Origin: Geodermatophilaceae bacterium URHB0062 | GTDB lineage: Bacteria > Actinomycetota > Actinomycetes > Mycobacteriales > Geodermatophilaceae | Length of the DNA: 64,000 bases | Reading direction: 5' to 3' | Assembly (NCBI GenBank): GCA_000620185.1 | Contig: JHVO01000017.1 | Span: 1-64,000, forward strand | Part shown: piece by piece, positions 1-6,461 of the stretch | Layout: every line of letters starts with the position of its first letter | How positions within the stretch are numbered: the first letter of the stretch is position 1 | Made by a program: the position numbers and the translations under genes | The notes under the pieces: model-generated | What the model saw: only the letters and a program-made list of their open reading frames with translations | Databases searched by the model: none | Told to the model about the DNA's origin: nothing

Positions 1-1
1 C

Positions 2-667
2 CGCGATCGCGGGCACGTCTGGAACCGCAAACGGGTGGCCCGGCTGATGCGGCTGGGCGCGATCGAAGGGGTGCACCGCCGCCGGCGCGGCAAGTACGGC
101 CGCCGCTCGGTCTCCACCGCGACCGCCCCGGACCGGGTCGAGCGGAACTTCACGGCCGCCGCCCCCGATCAGCTGTGGGTCGCCGACATCACCTACCTGC
201 GCTCCTGGGAGGGCTTCGTCTACCTCGCCGTCGTGGTCGACGCCTACTCCCGCAAGGTGGTCGGCTGGGCGATGGCCGACCACCTGCGCACCGAGCTGGT
301 CCTCGACGCCGTCGGCATGGCCATCACCACCCGCAAACCGGCCGCGGGCACGGTGCATCACACCGACCGCGGCAGCCAGTACACCTCCTACGAGTTCGGC
401 AAGGCCCTACGCGCCTCCGGGCTGCTGGCCTCCATGGGCAGGGTCGGCTCCGCCTTCGACAACGCCATGGCCGAGTCGTTCTTCGCCACGCTCAAGGAAG
501 AGATGATCTACCGACGCGCCTGGCCCACCCGGCACGAACTGGAGATGGAGGTCTTCTCCTACATCGAGGGCTTCTACAACCCCAGCCGCCGGCACTCCAA
601 GCTGAACAACCTCAGCCCCACCGACTACGAGAACATCCACCTGACACGAAACGAGGTGTCCGCCTGA
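2..667 (+). CDS. IS3-family transposase OrfB (5' end outside window)
   Basis: This is the catalytic subunit of an IS3-type transposase (rve integrase core), which cuts and joins the element's ends. The frame is open from base 2 and reads through the GHVWNRKRVARLMR segment typical of the region before the core, so the first ATG at 35 is internal and the gene starts upstream of the window. The DDE triad is visible: D in DQLWVADITYL, D in HHTDRGSQYTS, and E in NAMAESFFATLKEE. The end matches the family (FYNPSRRHSKLNNLSPTDYE). In IS3 elements OrfB is normally made as an OrfAB fusion by -1 frameshifting; the frameshift site is not in view. The stop codon lies within the presumed right inverted repeat. 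The fragment looks intact, so the element may still be mobile. Confidence 0.93.
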   Translation, partial: RDRGHVWNRKRVARLMRLGAIEGVHRRRRGKYGRRSVSTATAPDRVERNFTAAAPDQLWVADITYLRSWEGFVYLAVVVDAYSRKVVGWAMADHLRTELVLDAVGMAITTRKPAAGTVHHTDRGSQYTSYEFGKALRASGLLASMGRVGSAFDNAMAESFFATLKEEMIYRRAWPTRHELEMEVFSYIEGFYNPSRRHSKLNNLSPTDYENIHLTRNEVSA

Positions 668-680
668 CGGGGGTCACTTC
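664..680. repeat. Putative right terminal inverted repeat of the IS
   Basis: TGACGGGGGTCACTTCA overlaps the transposase stop codon and directly precedes the msrB-homologous sequence. Its position at the junction and its form fit an IS3 right end. The matching left repeat is outside the window, so this is inference. Confidence 0.5.
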
Positions 681-682
681 AC

Positions 683-1138
683 TACCGCAAGAATCCTGAG
701 GCGATCAGCCGACTGTCGGCTCAACAGCGACGCGTCACCCAGGAGGCAGCCACCGAGCCGGCGTTCCGCAACGAATACTGGGCCAACAAGGAACCAGGCA
801 TCTACGTCGACATCGTCTCCGGCGAACCGCTGTTCGCGTCGACCAGCAAGTACGACAGCCACACGGGATGGCCCACTTTCACTATGCCGCTCGAACCGGA
901 CAACATCGTCGAGCGGACCGACCCCAGCGACGGCATGGTCCGCACCGAGGTCCGCTCGGTGCACGGCGACAGCCACCTGGGACATCTGTTCACGGACGGG
1001 CCGGTCCAGGCGGGCGGCTTGCGGTATTGCATGAACTCAGCTGCCCTGAGATTCGTTCCTGCTGCTGCGCTCGAGACCGAGGGATACGGCCAGTACCGGC
1101 GGCTGTTCGACGCAGCACCGACCGAGGCACAGGAATGA
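683..1138 (+). pseudogene. msrB: Peptide methionine (R)-S-oxide reductase, 5' end removed by IS
   Basis: MsrB reduces methionine-R-sulfoxide in proteins using thioredoxin. The reading frame from [11 protein letters not shown] (683) to the stop at 1136-1138 covers nearly the whole domain: the VSGEPLF stretch, GWPTF, the HLGHLF motif, and the catalytic cysteine in [14 protein letters not shown]. It is of the type that lacks the zinc CxxC pairs, as found in MsrA-MsrB fusions. No start codon exists in this frame between the IS boundary and the conserved N-terminus; the first ATG at 884 falls mid-domain and would lose essential sequence. The frame is continuous with that of the transposase but is separated from it by the transposase stop codon. 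The stop overlaps the msrA ATG (ATGA), so the pair was an operon. The truncated gene is probably dead unless a non-ATG start at the IS junction is used. Confidence 0.8.
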
Positions 1139-1668
1139 GCCGGGCTGTGAGTGGCCACCAGAAGGCAGTCCTGGCCGGGGGATGCTTCTGGGGCATGCAG
1201 GATCTGCTGCGACGCCAGCCCGGCGTGGTGTCCACTCGGGTCGGCTACACCGGGGGCGGCACGACGAATCCGACCTATCGCAACCACGGCACTCACGCCG
1301 AGGCCATCGAAATCGTCTTCGACAGTGCCCGCACGTCCTATCGGCAGGTCCTGGAGTTCTTCTTCCAGATTCACGATCCCACCACGCGCCACCGGCAAGG
1401 CAACGACATCGGGACCTCATATCGGTCGGCGATCTTCTATCTGGACGACGATCAGAAGCGTGTTGCCGAAGGCACGATCGCCGACGTCGACGCCTCAGGA
1501 CTGTGGCCCGGGAAGGTGGTCACGGAAGTCGTACCGGCCGAGCCCTTCTGGGAGGCTGAACCGGAGCACCAGGACTACCTCGAGCGTTACCCCAATGGCT
1601 ACACATGCCATTTCGTCCGCCCTGGTTGGAGGCTCCCCCATCGAGACGATGCTGCAAAGCTGCCGTGA
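1135..1668 (+). CDS. msrA: Peptide methionine (S)-S-oxide reductase
   Basis: MsrA repairs methionine-S-sulfoxide, free or in proteins, with electrons from thioredoxin. The 177-residue product has the family hallmark GGCFWG near the N-terminus (catalytic Cys17), then [12 protein letters not shown], the [10 protein letters not shown] segment and the [16 protein letters not shown] signature. A C-terminal resolving region containing PNGYTCHF follows. The start at 1135 was chosen because the ATG overlaps the msrB stop (ATGA) and places the catalytic motif where MsrA proteins have it; the same frame is open further upstream but that part is antisense-like noise. Translation would normally be coupled to msrB. 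With the IS inserted upstream, its promoter may now come from the element or be lost. Confidence 0.93.
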   Translation: MSRAVSGHQKAVLAGGCFWGMQDLLRRQPGVVSTRVGYTGGGTTNPTYRNHGTHAEAIEIVFDSARTSYRQVLEFFFQIHDPTTRHRQGNDIGTSYRSAIFYLDDDQKRVAEGTIADVDASGLWPGKVVTEVVPAEPFWEAEPEHQDYLERYPNGYTCHFVRPGWRLPHRDDAAKLP

Positions 1669-1739
1669 GCCCACTCGCCGGCCACCGCGAAGTCGATGGA
1701 GAGTCGGACAGCCGTGAGTCGCCTCACTCTGGAGGTGGG

Positions 1740-2663
1740 ATGAGCGACATCGGGCCGTCGTCGGCGTCGGTCGGACGTTTTGCCGTGTTGGGCCCGGGCG
1801 GTGTGGGGGGCCTGCTGGCCGCGTTGCTCGCGCGCAGCGGTGCGGCTGTCACCAGCCTGGCCGGGGGGTCGACGGCTCAGGCCATCGCCACGTCAGGCAT
1901 CCGGGTCGAGAGTCGCCAGTTCGGCGACTTCGTTGCGCCGGTCGCGGCCGCGGAGCGGTTGTCGGAACCGGTCGATGCCTGCCTGGTGACGGTCAAGGCG
2001 ACGCAGCTCGCGGATGCACTTGATCGCCTTCCGCCCGACGTCGTCGGGAGCGCACTGATTGTCCCTCTGCTCAACGGGGTGGAGCACGTCGAGCTGCTGC
2101 GGCAGCGTTACCCGGACGCCACGGTGATAGCCGCCACGATCCGGGTCGAGTCGTCGCGCACCGCTCCGGGAGTCATCCGGCACGACAGCCCGTTCGTCGG
2201 CGTGGAACTGGCCGTGGAGGGCAGCGCGGGCCCATCTGTCGGCTGGCTAGCGGACAAGCTGGACCGCGCGGGCGTAAGGGTCGATATCAGCGACGACGCG
2301 GCCACTGTGATGTGGAGCAAGCTGACCTTCCTGACTGCCCTCGCGCTGCTCACCACAGCGGCGCAGGCTGCGGCCGGCGAGGTCCGCAAGCGCTGTCGCG
2401 ACGACCTGGTGGCCATGGTCGGTGAGGTCGCGGCCGTTGCCGGGGCCGAGGGCGCCGCCGTGAGGGCGGACGACGTCGTGGGCTTCTTCGACGCCATCCC
2501 AACGGGCATGAAGTCCTCGATGCAACGGGACGCGGAGAGCGGCCGACGGTTGGAACTGGACGCCATCGGTGGAGCCGTCGTCCGCGCCGCCGGCCGGCAC
2601 CACATCGCGGTGCCGGTCACCAGCCGGTACGTCGACGAATTGCGCGGCCGCTACCCCACCTGA
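1740..2663 (+). CDS. 2-dehydropantoate 2-reductase-like protein (ApbA/PanE family)
   Basis: The 307-residue protein has the two-domain ketopantoate reductase layout. An N-terminal Rossmann NADP-binding domain opens with FAVLGPGGVGGLLAALLAR (GxGxxG) and is followed by the CLVTVKATQ and PLLNGVEH segments. A helical C-terminal domain contains MWSKLTFLTALALLTT and the SSMQRDAESGRRLELDAIGG motif, which carries the conserved S-x-x-D-x-x-x-G-R-x-x-E pattern. PanE reduces 2-dehydropantoate to pantoate for coenzyme A synthesis; many family paralogues act on other 2-keto acids. The ATG at 1740 is preceded by GGAGGTGGG, a strong ribosome site, so it is preferred over an upstream in-frame ATG at 1605 that overlaps msrA. 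No other pantothenate genes are nearby, so the substrate is uncertain. Confidence 0.88.
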   Translation: MSDIGPSSASVGRFAVLGPGGVGGLLAALLARSGAAVTSLAGGSTAQAIATSGIRVESRQFGDFVAPVAAAERLSEPVDACLVTVKATQLADALDRLPPDVVGSALIVPLLNGVEHVELLRQRYPDATVIAATIRVESSRTAPGVIRHDSPFVGVELAVEGSAGPSVGWLADKLDRAGVRVDISDDAATVMWSKLTFLTALALLTTAAQAAAGEVRKRCRDDLVAMVGEVAAVAGAEGAAVRADDVVGFFDAIPTGMKSSMQRDAESGRRLELDAIGGAVVRAAGRHHIAVPVTSRYVDELRGRYPT

Positions 2664-2982
2664 GCGTGCCTGCCAGATCAACCAGATCGCGTTCCTCTTC
2701 TCGTCGCCCGGTCAGGTGCGCGGCGCGGGTTGTGACAGCACCGTCGGGCCGGTCAAGCCCAGCACCGTGCGATCCGCCCACACACCGGTCGCCTGCACCT
2801 CTCGTCCGGATGCCGACCGTTGCCACCCGGACAAGCGTGAACCGTAAGAGCGACCGGAGATCAGGACACAAGCAGCACGACGGCGTTCTTCGGTCGGGTC
2901 GGGTTTCTCCGAGGGCGACCCAGCTACCGCTTCCCGATCGCACGTCGTACCCGTCCCTGCGTTCCGACGAAAGGCACATTCG
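2664..2982. other. Intergenic stretch, no gene recognised
   Basis: I see no reading frame with a family match or a ribosome site on either strand, and no clear stem-loop. It should contain the promoter of the small gene at 2983. Confidence 0.5.
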
Positions 2983-3351
2983 ATGACGAGGCCAGACGAT
3001 CTCCCTGCCGCGACCAACGGCGAACTCGTAGGAGCGGCCGACATGGCCGATGCGTTGACCGCCGCGACCTTGGTGTTCGACGACGGCGCGACCCAGACGT
3101 TCACTCCGGACGGTCGGACGACCTACGTCGAGCAGACGCGACAGACCGCGGGCGAATGGTCGGTCTTGGCGGACGGCACCTTCTCTTCCTTCTGGCCCCC
3201 GGACTATCGCGCCACCTACGCCTTGCGCTGGATCGTCGAAGACCACTCACCGGTAGGACTCAGCTTCACCGACGCCCGCAGCGGTCGGCGCTTCGACGGA
3301 CGGTATCGGACAGGTGAGATCGAGCATCTGTCCGAGGGCGCGAGTGAATGA
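2983..3351 (+). CDS. Hypothetical protein, 122 residues
   Basis: A small soluble protein without signal peptide or membrane segment. The middle reads FDDGATQTFTPDGRTTY, then GEWSVLADGTFSSFWPP and a tail of alternating hydrophobic strands with an FDGRYR ending. This pattern of short beta strands with Gly/Asp turns suggests a small beta-barrel of lipocalin-like shape, but I recognise no family. Codon use fits the neighbours, and the ATG is preceded by a GACGAAAGG-like ribosome site. The next gene starts about 120 bases later on the same strand. The function is unknown. Confidence 0.55.
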   Translation: MTRPDDLPAATNGELVGAADMADALTAATLVFDDGATQTFTPDGRTTYVEQTRQTAGEWSVLADGTFSSFWPPDYRATYALRWIVEDHSPVGLSFTDARSGRRFDGRYRTGEIEHLSEGASE

Positions 3352-3469
3352 ATGGCCTATCCCCACGGGCAGTTGTTCCGCACACAGTCGATTGATGCGG
3401 ATCGTCGACGGCCAGCCGATTACGTCGACGGCGCCGATGCGCCTTGCCGCAACAACGAGTGAAAGAAGA

Positions 3470-4405
3470 ATGGTGACGATGCAGGTAGCAGGAATTCGCG
3501 AGATCGGTGCTCCGGTCGAGATTATCGAGGTGAGCGAACCGCGGCCGTTGGCCCCTGATGAAGTGCTTGTCGAGGTGGCGGCAGCCGGCGTGGGCAATTG
3601 GGACGAGTTCGTCCGCACCGGCGGCTGGGACGTTGGCGGCGGCCGCCCCACGGCGCTCGGCGTGGAGGCAGCAGGCACGGTGCTGGCTGTGGGAGACGCG
3701 GTCAGTGACTGGTCGCCCGGCGACGAGGTCATGACACATCCGCTGCCGCTGCGAGACCAGGGAACCTGGGCACCGCAGCTGATTGCTCCCGCCGCACTGC
3801 TCGCCCGAAAACCTGCCAATGCCACGTGGGAGGCCGCAGCCGCCTTCCCGGTGCCCGCGCTCACCGCCGAGCAGGTCATCGGCGAAGCGCTGGATGTCCA
3901 CGCGGGTGAGCAGCTTCTGGTCTACGGGGCCGGCGGTGTGACAGGTGGCTTGCTGGTCGCGCTCGGCACGCTGCGCGGCGCCCAGGTCATCGCGACGGCT
4001 GGCCAGGCAAGCCAGCAGCGGGTGAGCGCGCTCGGGGCACACCACGTGATCGACTACCACGACCGGGACTGGCCCGAACAGGTTCGCGCGATCACCGAAG
4101 GCCGGGGCGTGCCCGCCGCAGTCAATGCGGTCCCCGGCTATGCCGCCGACGCCATTCGCGTAGTCGCGGACAACGGGCGGCTGGCCACGATCACATCGGA
4201 TCCGCCCGCCGAGGAGCGTGGCATCACGGTCTCCAACGTCTATGTCCGCCCAGACGGAAGCCAGCTGCGCGTGCTGGCAAAGCAATTCGCCGACGGCAAG
4301 TTGGCGATTCCGATCGCCTCCACCTACCACCTCGCCGATGCCGCCGCAGCACTCGGCGAGACGATAAGCGGCCACGCAGGCGGGGCCGTCATCCTCAGGC
4401 TCTAG
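3470..4405 (+). CDS. NADP-dependent oxidoreductase, zinc-less quinone reductase type (MDR superfamily)
   Basis: The product (311 residues) is a medium-chain dehydrogenase/reductase. The N-terminal GroES-like domain contains VAAAGVGNWDEFVRTGG, LGVEAAGTVLAVGDAV and the GDEVMTHP segment, without the catalytic zinc ligands of true alcohol dehydrogenases. The nucleotide-binding domain follows, with LLVYGAGGVTGGLLVALG and the IATAGQASQQRVSALGAHHVIDY stretch that sets NADPH preference. Such enzymes reduce quinones or enals and are often part of oxidative or electrophile defence. The ATG at 3470 has GAAAGAAGA just before it; an alternative ATG is at 3479. Upstream in-frame codons back to 3314 overlap the previous gene and look non-coding. 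The precise substrate is unknown. Confidence 0.88.
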   Translation: MVTMQVAGIREIGAPVEIIEVSEPRPLAPDEVLVEVAAAGVGNWDEFVRTGGWDVGGGRPTALGVEAAGTVLAVGDAVSDWSPGDEVMTHPLPLRDQGTWAPQLIAPAALLARKPANATWEAAAAFPVPALTAEQVIGEALDVHAGEQLLVYGAGGVTGGLLVALGTLRGAQVIATAGQASQQRVSALGAHHVIDYHDRDWPEQVRAITEGRGVPAAVNAVPGYAADAIRVVADNGRLATITSDPPAEERGITVSNVYVRPDGSQLRVLAKQFADGKLAIPIASTYHLADAAAALGETISGHAGGAVILRL

Positions 4406-5146
4406 CGCCTCCGCCGAGCGAGGTCGTACCCGGATCGAGCCTCCTCCTGCGGCCCTCGCCGCATCAGGCGTTCTCCCAACAGCCGGCGTCGATCGCCCTT
4501 GCCGCGGCGGCCACTTCGCGGGCGCCGGTGCCGCTGGAGAGTTGCGCAGCGAAAACGGCAGCGGTCGGCCGTCGACGTGCTGCGCCGCCCGCGCGGGTGC
4601 GCGCCTGCCTGACCGGGAACCGGACCAGGCGTTTCCCTGAGGCCATGCGGCCGGCTCGCCGCGATCGTCAGGACGTCTGCGATCGCTCCCCGATCGAACG
4701 CTGGAGGAGAAGCCATGCCGAGACGCATCGTGGCGCTGGTGCGGGACTTGCAGCCCGGGCCGAGATGTACAGGCTGAGGCTCCACGTCCCGGCCAGCATC
4801 CGGTTCTGCGACGGCTGCCGTCAGGTCCTGTGGGACGTGGGTTCCTCCATCTCGCACAGCCGGTTGCGCCAGATGAACCACTCGCGGGCTGAGGGAGACG
4901 AGTGACGACCAACGCGACCTCACCGGCCAAAGTTCACGCGTCTTGGCGCTGCTACGACGTGCGCCAAACGGCCGGGCCGCCACTCCACCCCCAGGGTCCA
5001 CGCCCGGTCGGCGACGGCGACACGGGCCGAGCCCGACCGGTGGCAACGCCTCCCGCGGGCATCTCGTCGCACCCCCGAACAAACCTCCGTACCGCCGTCC
5101 CAACGGCCACCATTCCGCCCGCCGCCCACCGCCCCCAGGAGGCGTC
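4406..5146. other. Largely gene-free stretch
   Basis: Apart from the small frameshifted candidate at 4715-4905 and the ribosome site of the next small gene (AGGAGG near 5137), I see no supported gene here. Long frames exist on both strands, but they are the usual open frames of high-GC DNA and have arginine- and proline-rich translations with no family features. Confidence 0.5.
4715..4905 (+). pseudogene. Candidate frameshifted small zinc-ribbon-like gene
   Basis: ATG at 4715 follows a strong ribosome site (GGAGGAGAAGCC) and reads MPRRIVALVRDLQPGPRC before a stop at 4775-4777. A second frame then reads VPASIRFCDGCRQVLWDV to a stop at 4903-4905. Together they look like one small protein with two cysteine motifs, as in short zinc ribbons, split by a frameshift near 4770. 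I recognise no named family. It could also be a genuine 20-residue leader followed by chance coding. Confidence 0.3.
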
Positions 5147-5368
5147 GTGACCATCCCCTCGACCATCGGGTGCTCCTACCCCGATTGCCGGCAGACCGCC
5201 CGCGGTCGGGTGGCCGCCCCTGTCTTGCTCGATGCGAACCTCGGAGACCAGCACGGCTTCGTCATCATCCGGCCGGTCGGCACCCGCCTCACGAAGGGTG
5301 CTCCGTACTGCGTGGACCACATTCATTACGCGGTCGACCTGACGCTCCTCGCGGCGGGCGCCCCATGA
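5147..5368 (+). CDS. Small cysteine/histidine protein, 73 residues
   Basis: GTG at 5147 sits downstream of CAGGAGGC, a good ribosome site, and fixes the start; the in-frame upstream sequence is proline- and arginine-rich and unlikely to be coding. The protein opens with IGCSYPDCRQTARGRV, has a central strand-rich part with LGDQHGFVIIRPVG, and ends with APYCVDHIHYAVDLTLLAAG. The paired C-x4-C and C-x2-H suggest a small zinc-binding fold. The family and function are not recognised. Confidence 0.5.
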   Translation: MTIPSTIGCSYPDCRQTARGRVAAPVLLDANLGDQHGFVIIRPVGTRLTKGAPYCVDHIHYAVDLTLLAAGAP

Positions 5369-5467
5369 GCCCACTGGTGACACTCGGCTGGCGGACCGAC
5401 CCCGCCTGGGTCGGCTCGAGTAGTCCACGGCCGCCGTCTCAGGCCCACACCGCGAAGCACCACGTGA

Positions 5468-5860
5468 GCCGCGCAAACCCTCACCGGCGCATGGAGTGGC
5501 CACAGCGACGCAAGCACGCTGGAGACGCCACCGGATCGTCCGCTGGGCATCAGAGCCGACTGCACCCGCTCTGAGACCAAGCTGGTCCTTCGACCTGGAA
5601 CGACCCTGATCCTCTTCGCCGACGGCCTGGTCGAACGGCGCGGACAGGTCATCGACGATGGCATCAGGTCGCTCTCGGCCACGCTGCCCGATCCGGGGCG
5701 ACCCGTGCTCCGTGAGCCCGAGCCCCTGCGCGGCGAGTTGTTCGGTCGCCTGCGTCCCGACTCGCCAGAAGAAAACGTCGGCCTTCTCGTCGCGCACCTG
5801 ACCGCACCCACGGACCTTCAATCGGCCGACCGTTCCTGCCAATGGGTCATGGCCGGATGA
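5468..5860 (+). pseudogene. C-terminal remnant of a SpoIIE/PP2C-type serine phosphatase
   Basis: The open frame reads LETPPDRPLGIRADC, then LVLRPGTTLILFADGLVERR and RRGQVIDDGIRSL, and later EENVGLLVAHL. These are the last strands of the SpoIIE/RsbU phosphatase domain; the Asp in FADG corresponds to a metal-binding aspartate, and the DDGI segment follows it in the family. In actinobacteria such phosphatases dephosphorylate anti-anti-sigma factors. Only about 125 residues remain, there is an in-frame stop at 5465 just upstream and no start codon, and the PAS/GAF and first half of the catalytic domain are missing. It is a decayed gene tail. It carries no start codon, so simple ATG-based gene finding would miss it. 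Confidence 0.65.
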
Positions 5861-6154
5861 GGGGGCTCGAGCAACGACGTCCGTGGCCATGTGCCGGAAT
5901 GACGCGATCGGCAGACTCGACGACGCTGTCCACCCGCACCCCGCGCTGCGCGCTGTGCGGCACGCGGCTGGCGAGGAGGTCGCGGAGGCGACCCGTCGCC
6001 ATGCGCCCCTCGTACAGCCCACGGACATCGGCCCGGCGCCGGGAGGCCGCGCCCCCAGCCTGCGAGTGGACTCGGACGTTCCCGGGCGCGAAGCGGTGTC
6101 GCCCCCGGGCACCGTGGGCTCACCACATCAGGAGCTCACGTTCGCGAGGTTCAC

Positions 6155-6454
6155 ATGACGGAGCAACCGCAGTCGCCGGACGCTGAACCGCATGCCGCCG
6201 AAATCACGGATCTGATCCAGCACCGGCGCCGCGCCGATTCCGGCGCGCGCCTCAGCGCGGCGAGCGCCGCAAGCGTCCGAGACGCGGCGGTCGCCGTCCT
6301 TTCGCGCGGCGTGCGGTACCTACCGGTAGTCGAGGACGGAACCCTGGTCGGGCTGGTCGCGCTCGCGGGGGCACCGGATCCGGTGGCATCAGTGCGCCCT
6401 GCCGCGCAGACGCACGCCACGCTCTCCACGGTCATTGGCCAGCAAGCGCGGTGA
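6155..6454 (+). CDS. Short CBS-domain protein
   Basis: The 99-residue product contains one clear CBS motif half: VRDAAVAVLSRGVRYLPVVEDGTLVGLVAL, with the characteristic dipeptide LP-VV, the acidic-Gly turn and the closing VGLVAL strand. CBS modules bind adenosyl nucleotides and usually occur in pairs, so one module here implies homodimer pairing or a truncated gene. An N-terminal helix (AAEITDLIQHRRRAD) precedes it. The gene sits 8 bases upstream of the MFS gene and may be co-transcribed. Its partner is unknown. Confidence 0.65.
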   Translation: MTEQPQSPDAEPHAAEITDLIQHRRRADSGARLSAASAASVRDAAVAVLSRGVRYLPVVEDGTLVGLVALAGAPDPVASVRPAAQTHATLSTVIGQQAR

Positions 6455-6461
6455 CGACGCG

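Larger units (their letters stand above)
1..680 (+). mobile_element. IS3-family insertion sequence, right (3') part
   Basis: The window opens inside an IS3-family element. It holds the 3' part of the DDE transposase and ends just after its stop codon at a sequence that fits a terminal inverted repeat, TGACGGGGGTCACTTCA (664-680), whose reverse complement starts with TGA as IS3-type left ends usually do. MsrB-like coding sequence begins at once at 683, so the boundary is sharp. The left end and orfA lie outside the window. The exact last base and any target duplication cannot be confirmed here. Confidence 0.75.

Noticed and set aside
3266-4930. 554-codon leftward frame over the oxidoreductase
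   Set aside because: Antisense to a clear MDR enzyme; composition is not protein-like.
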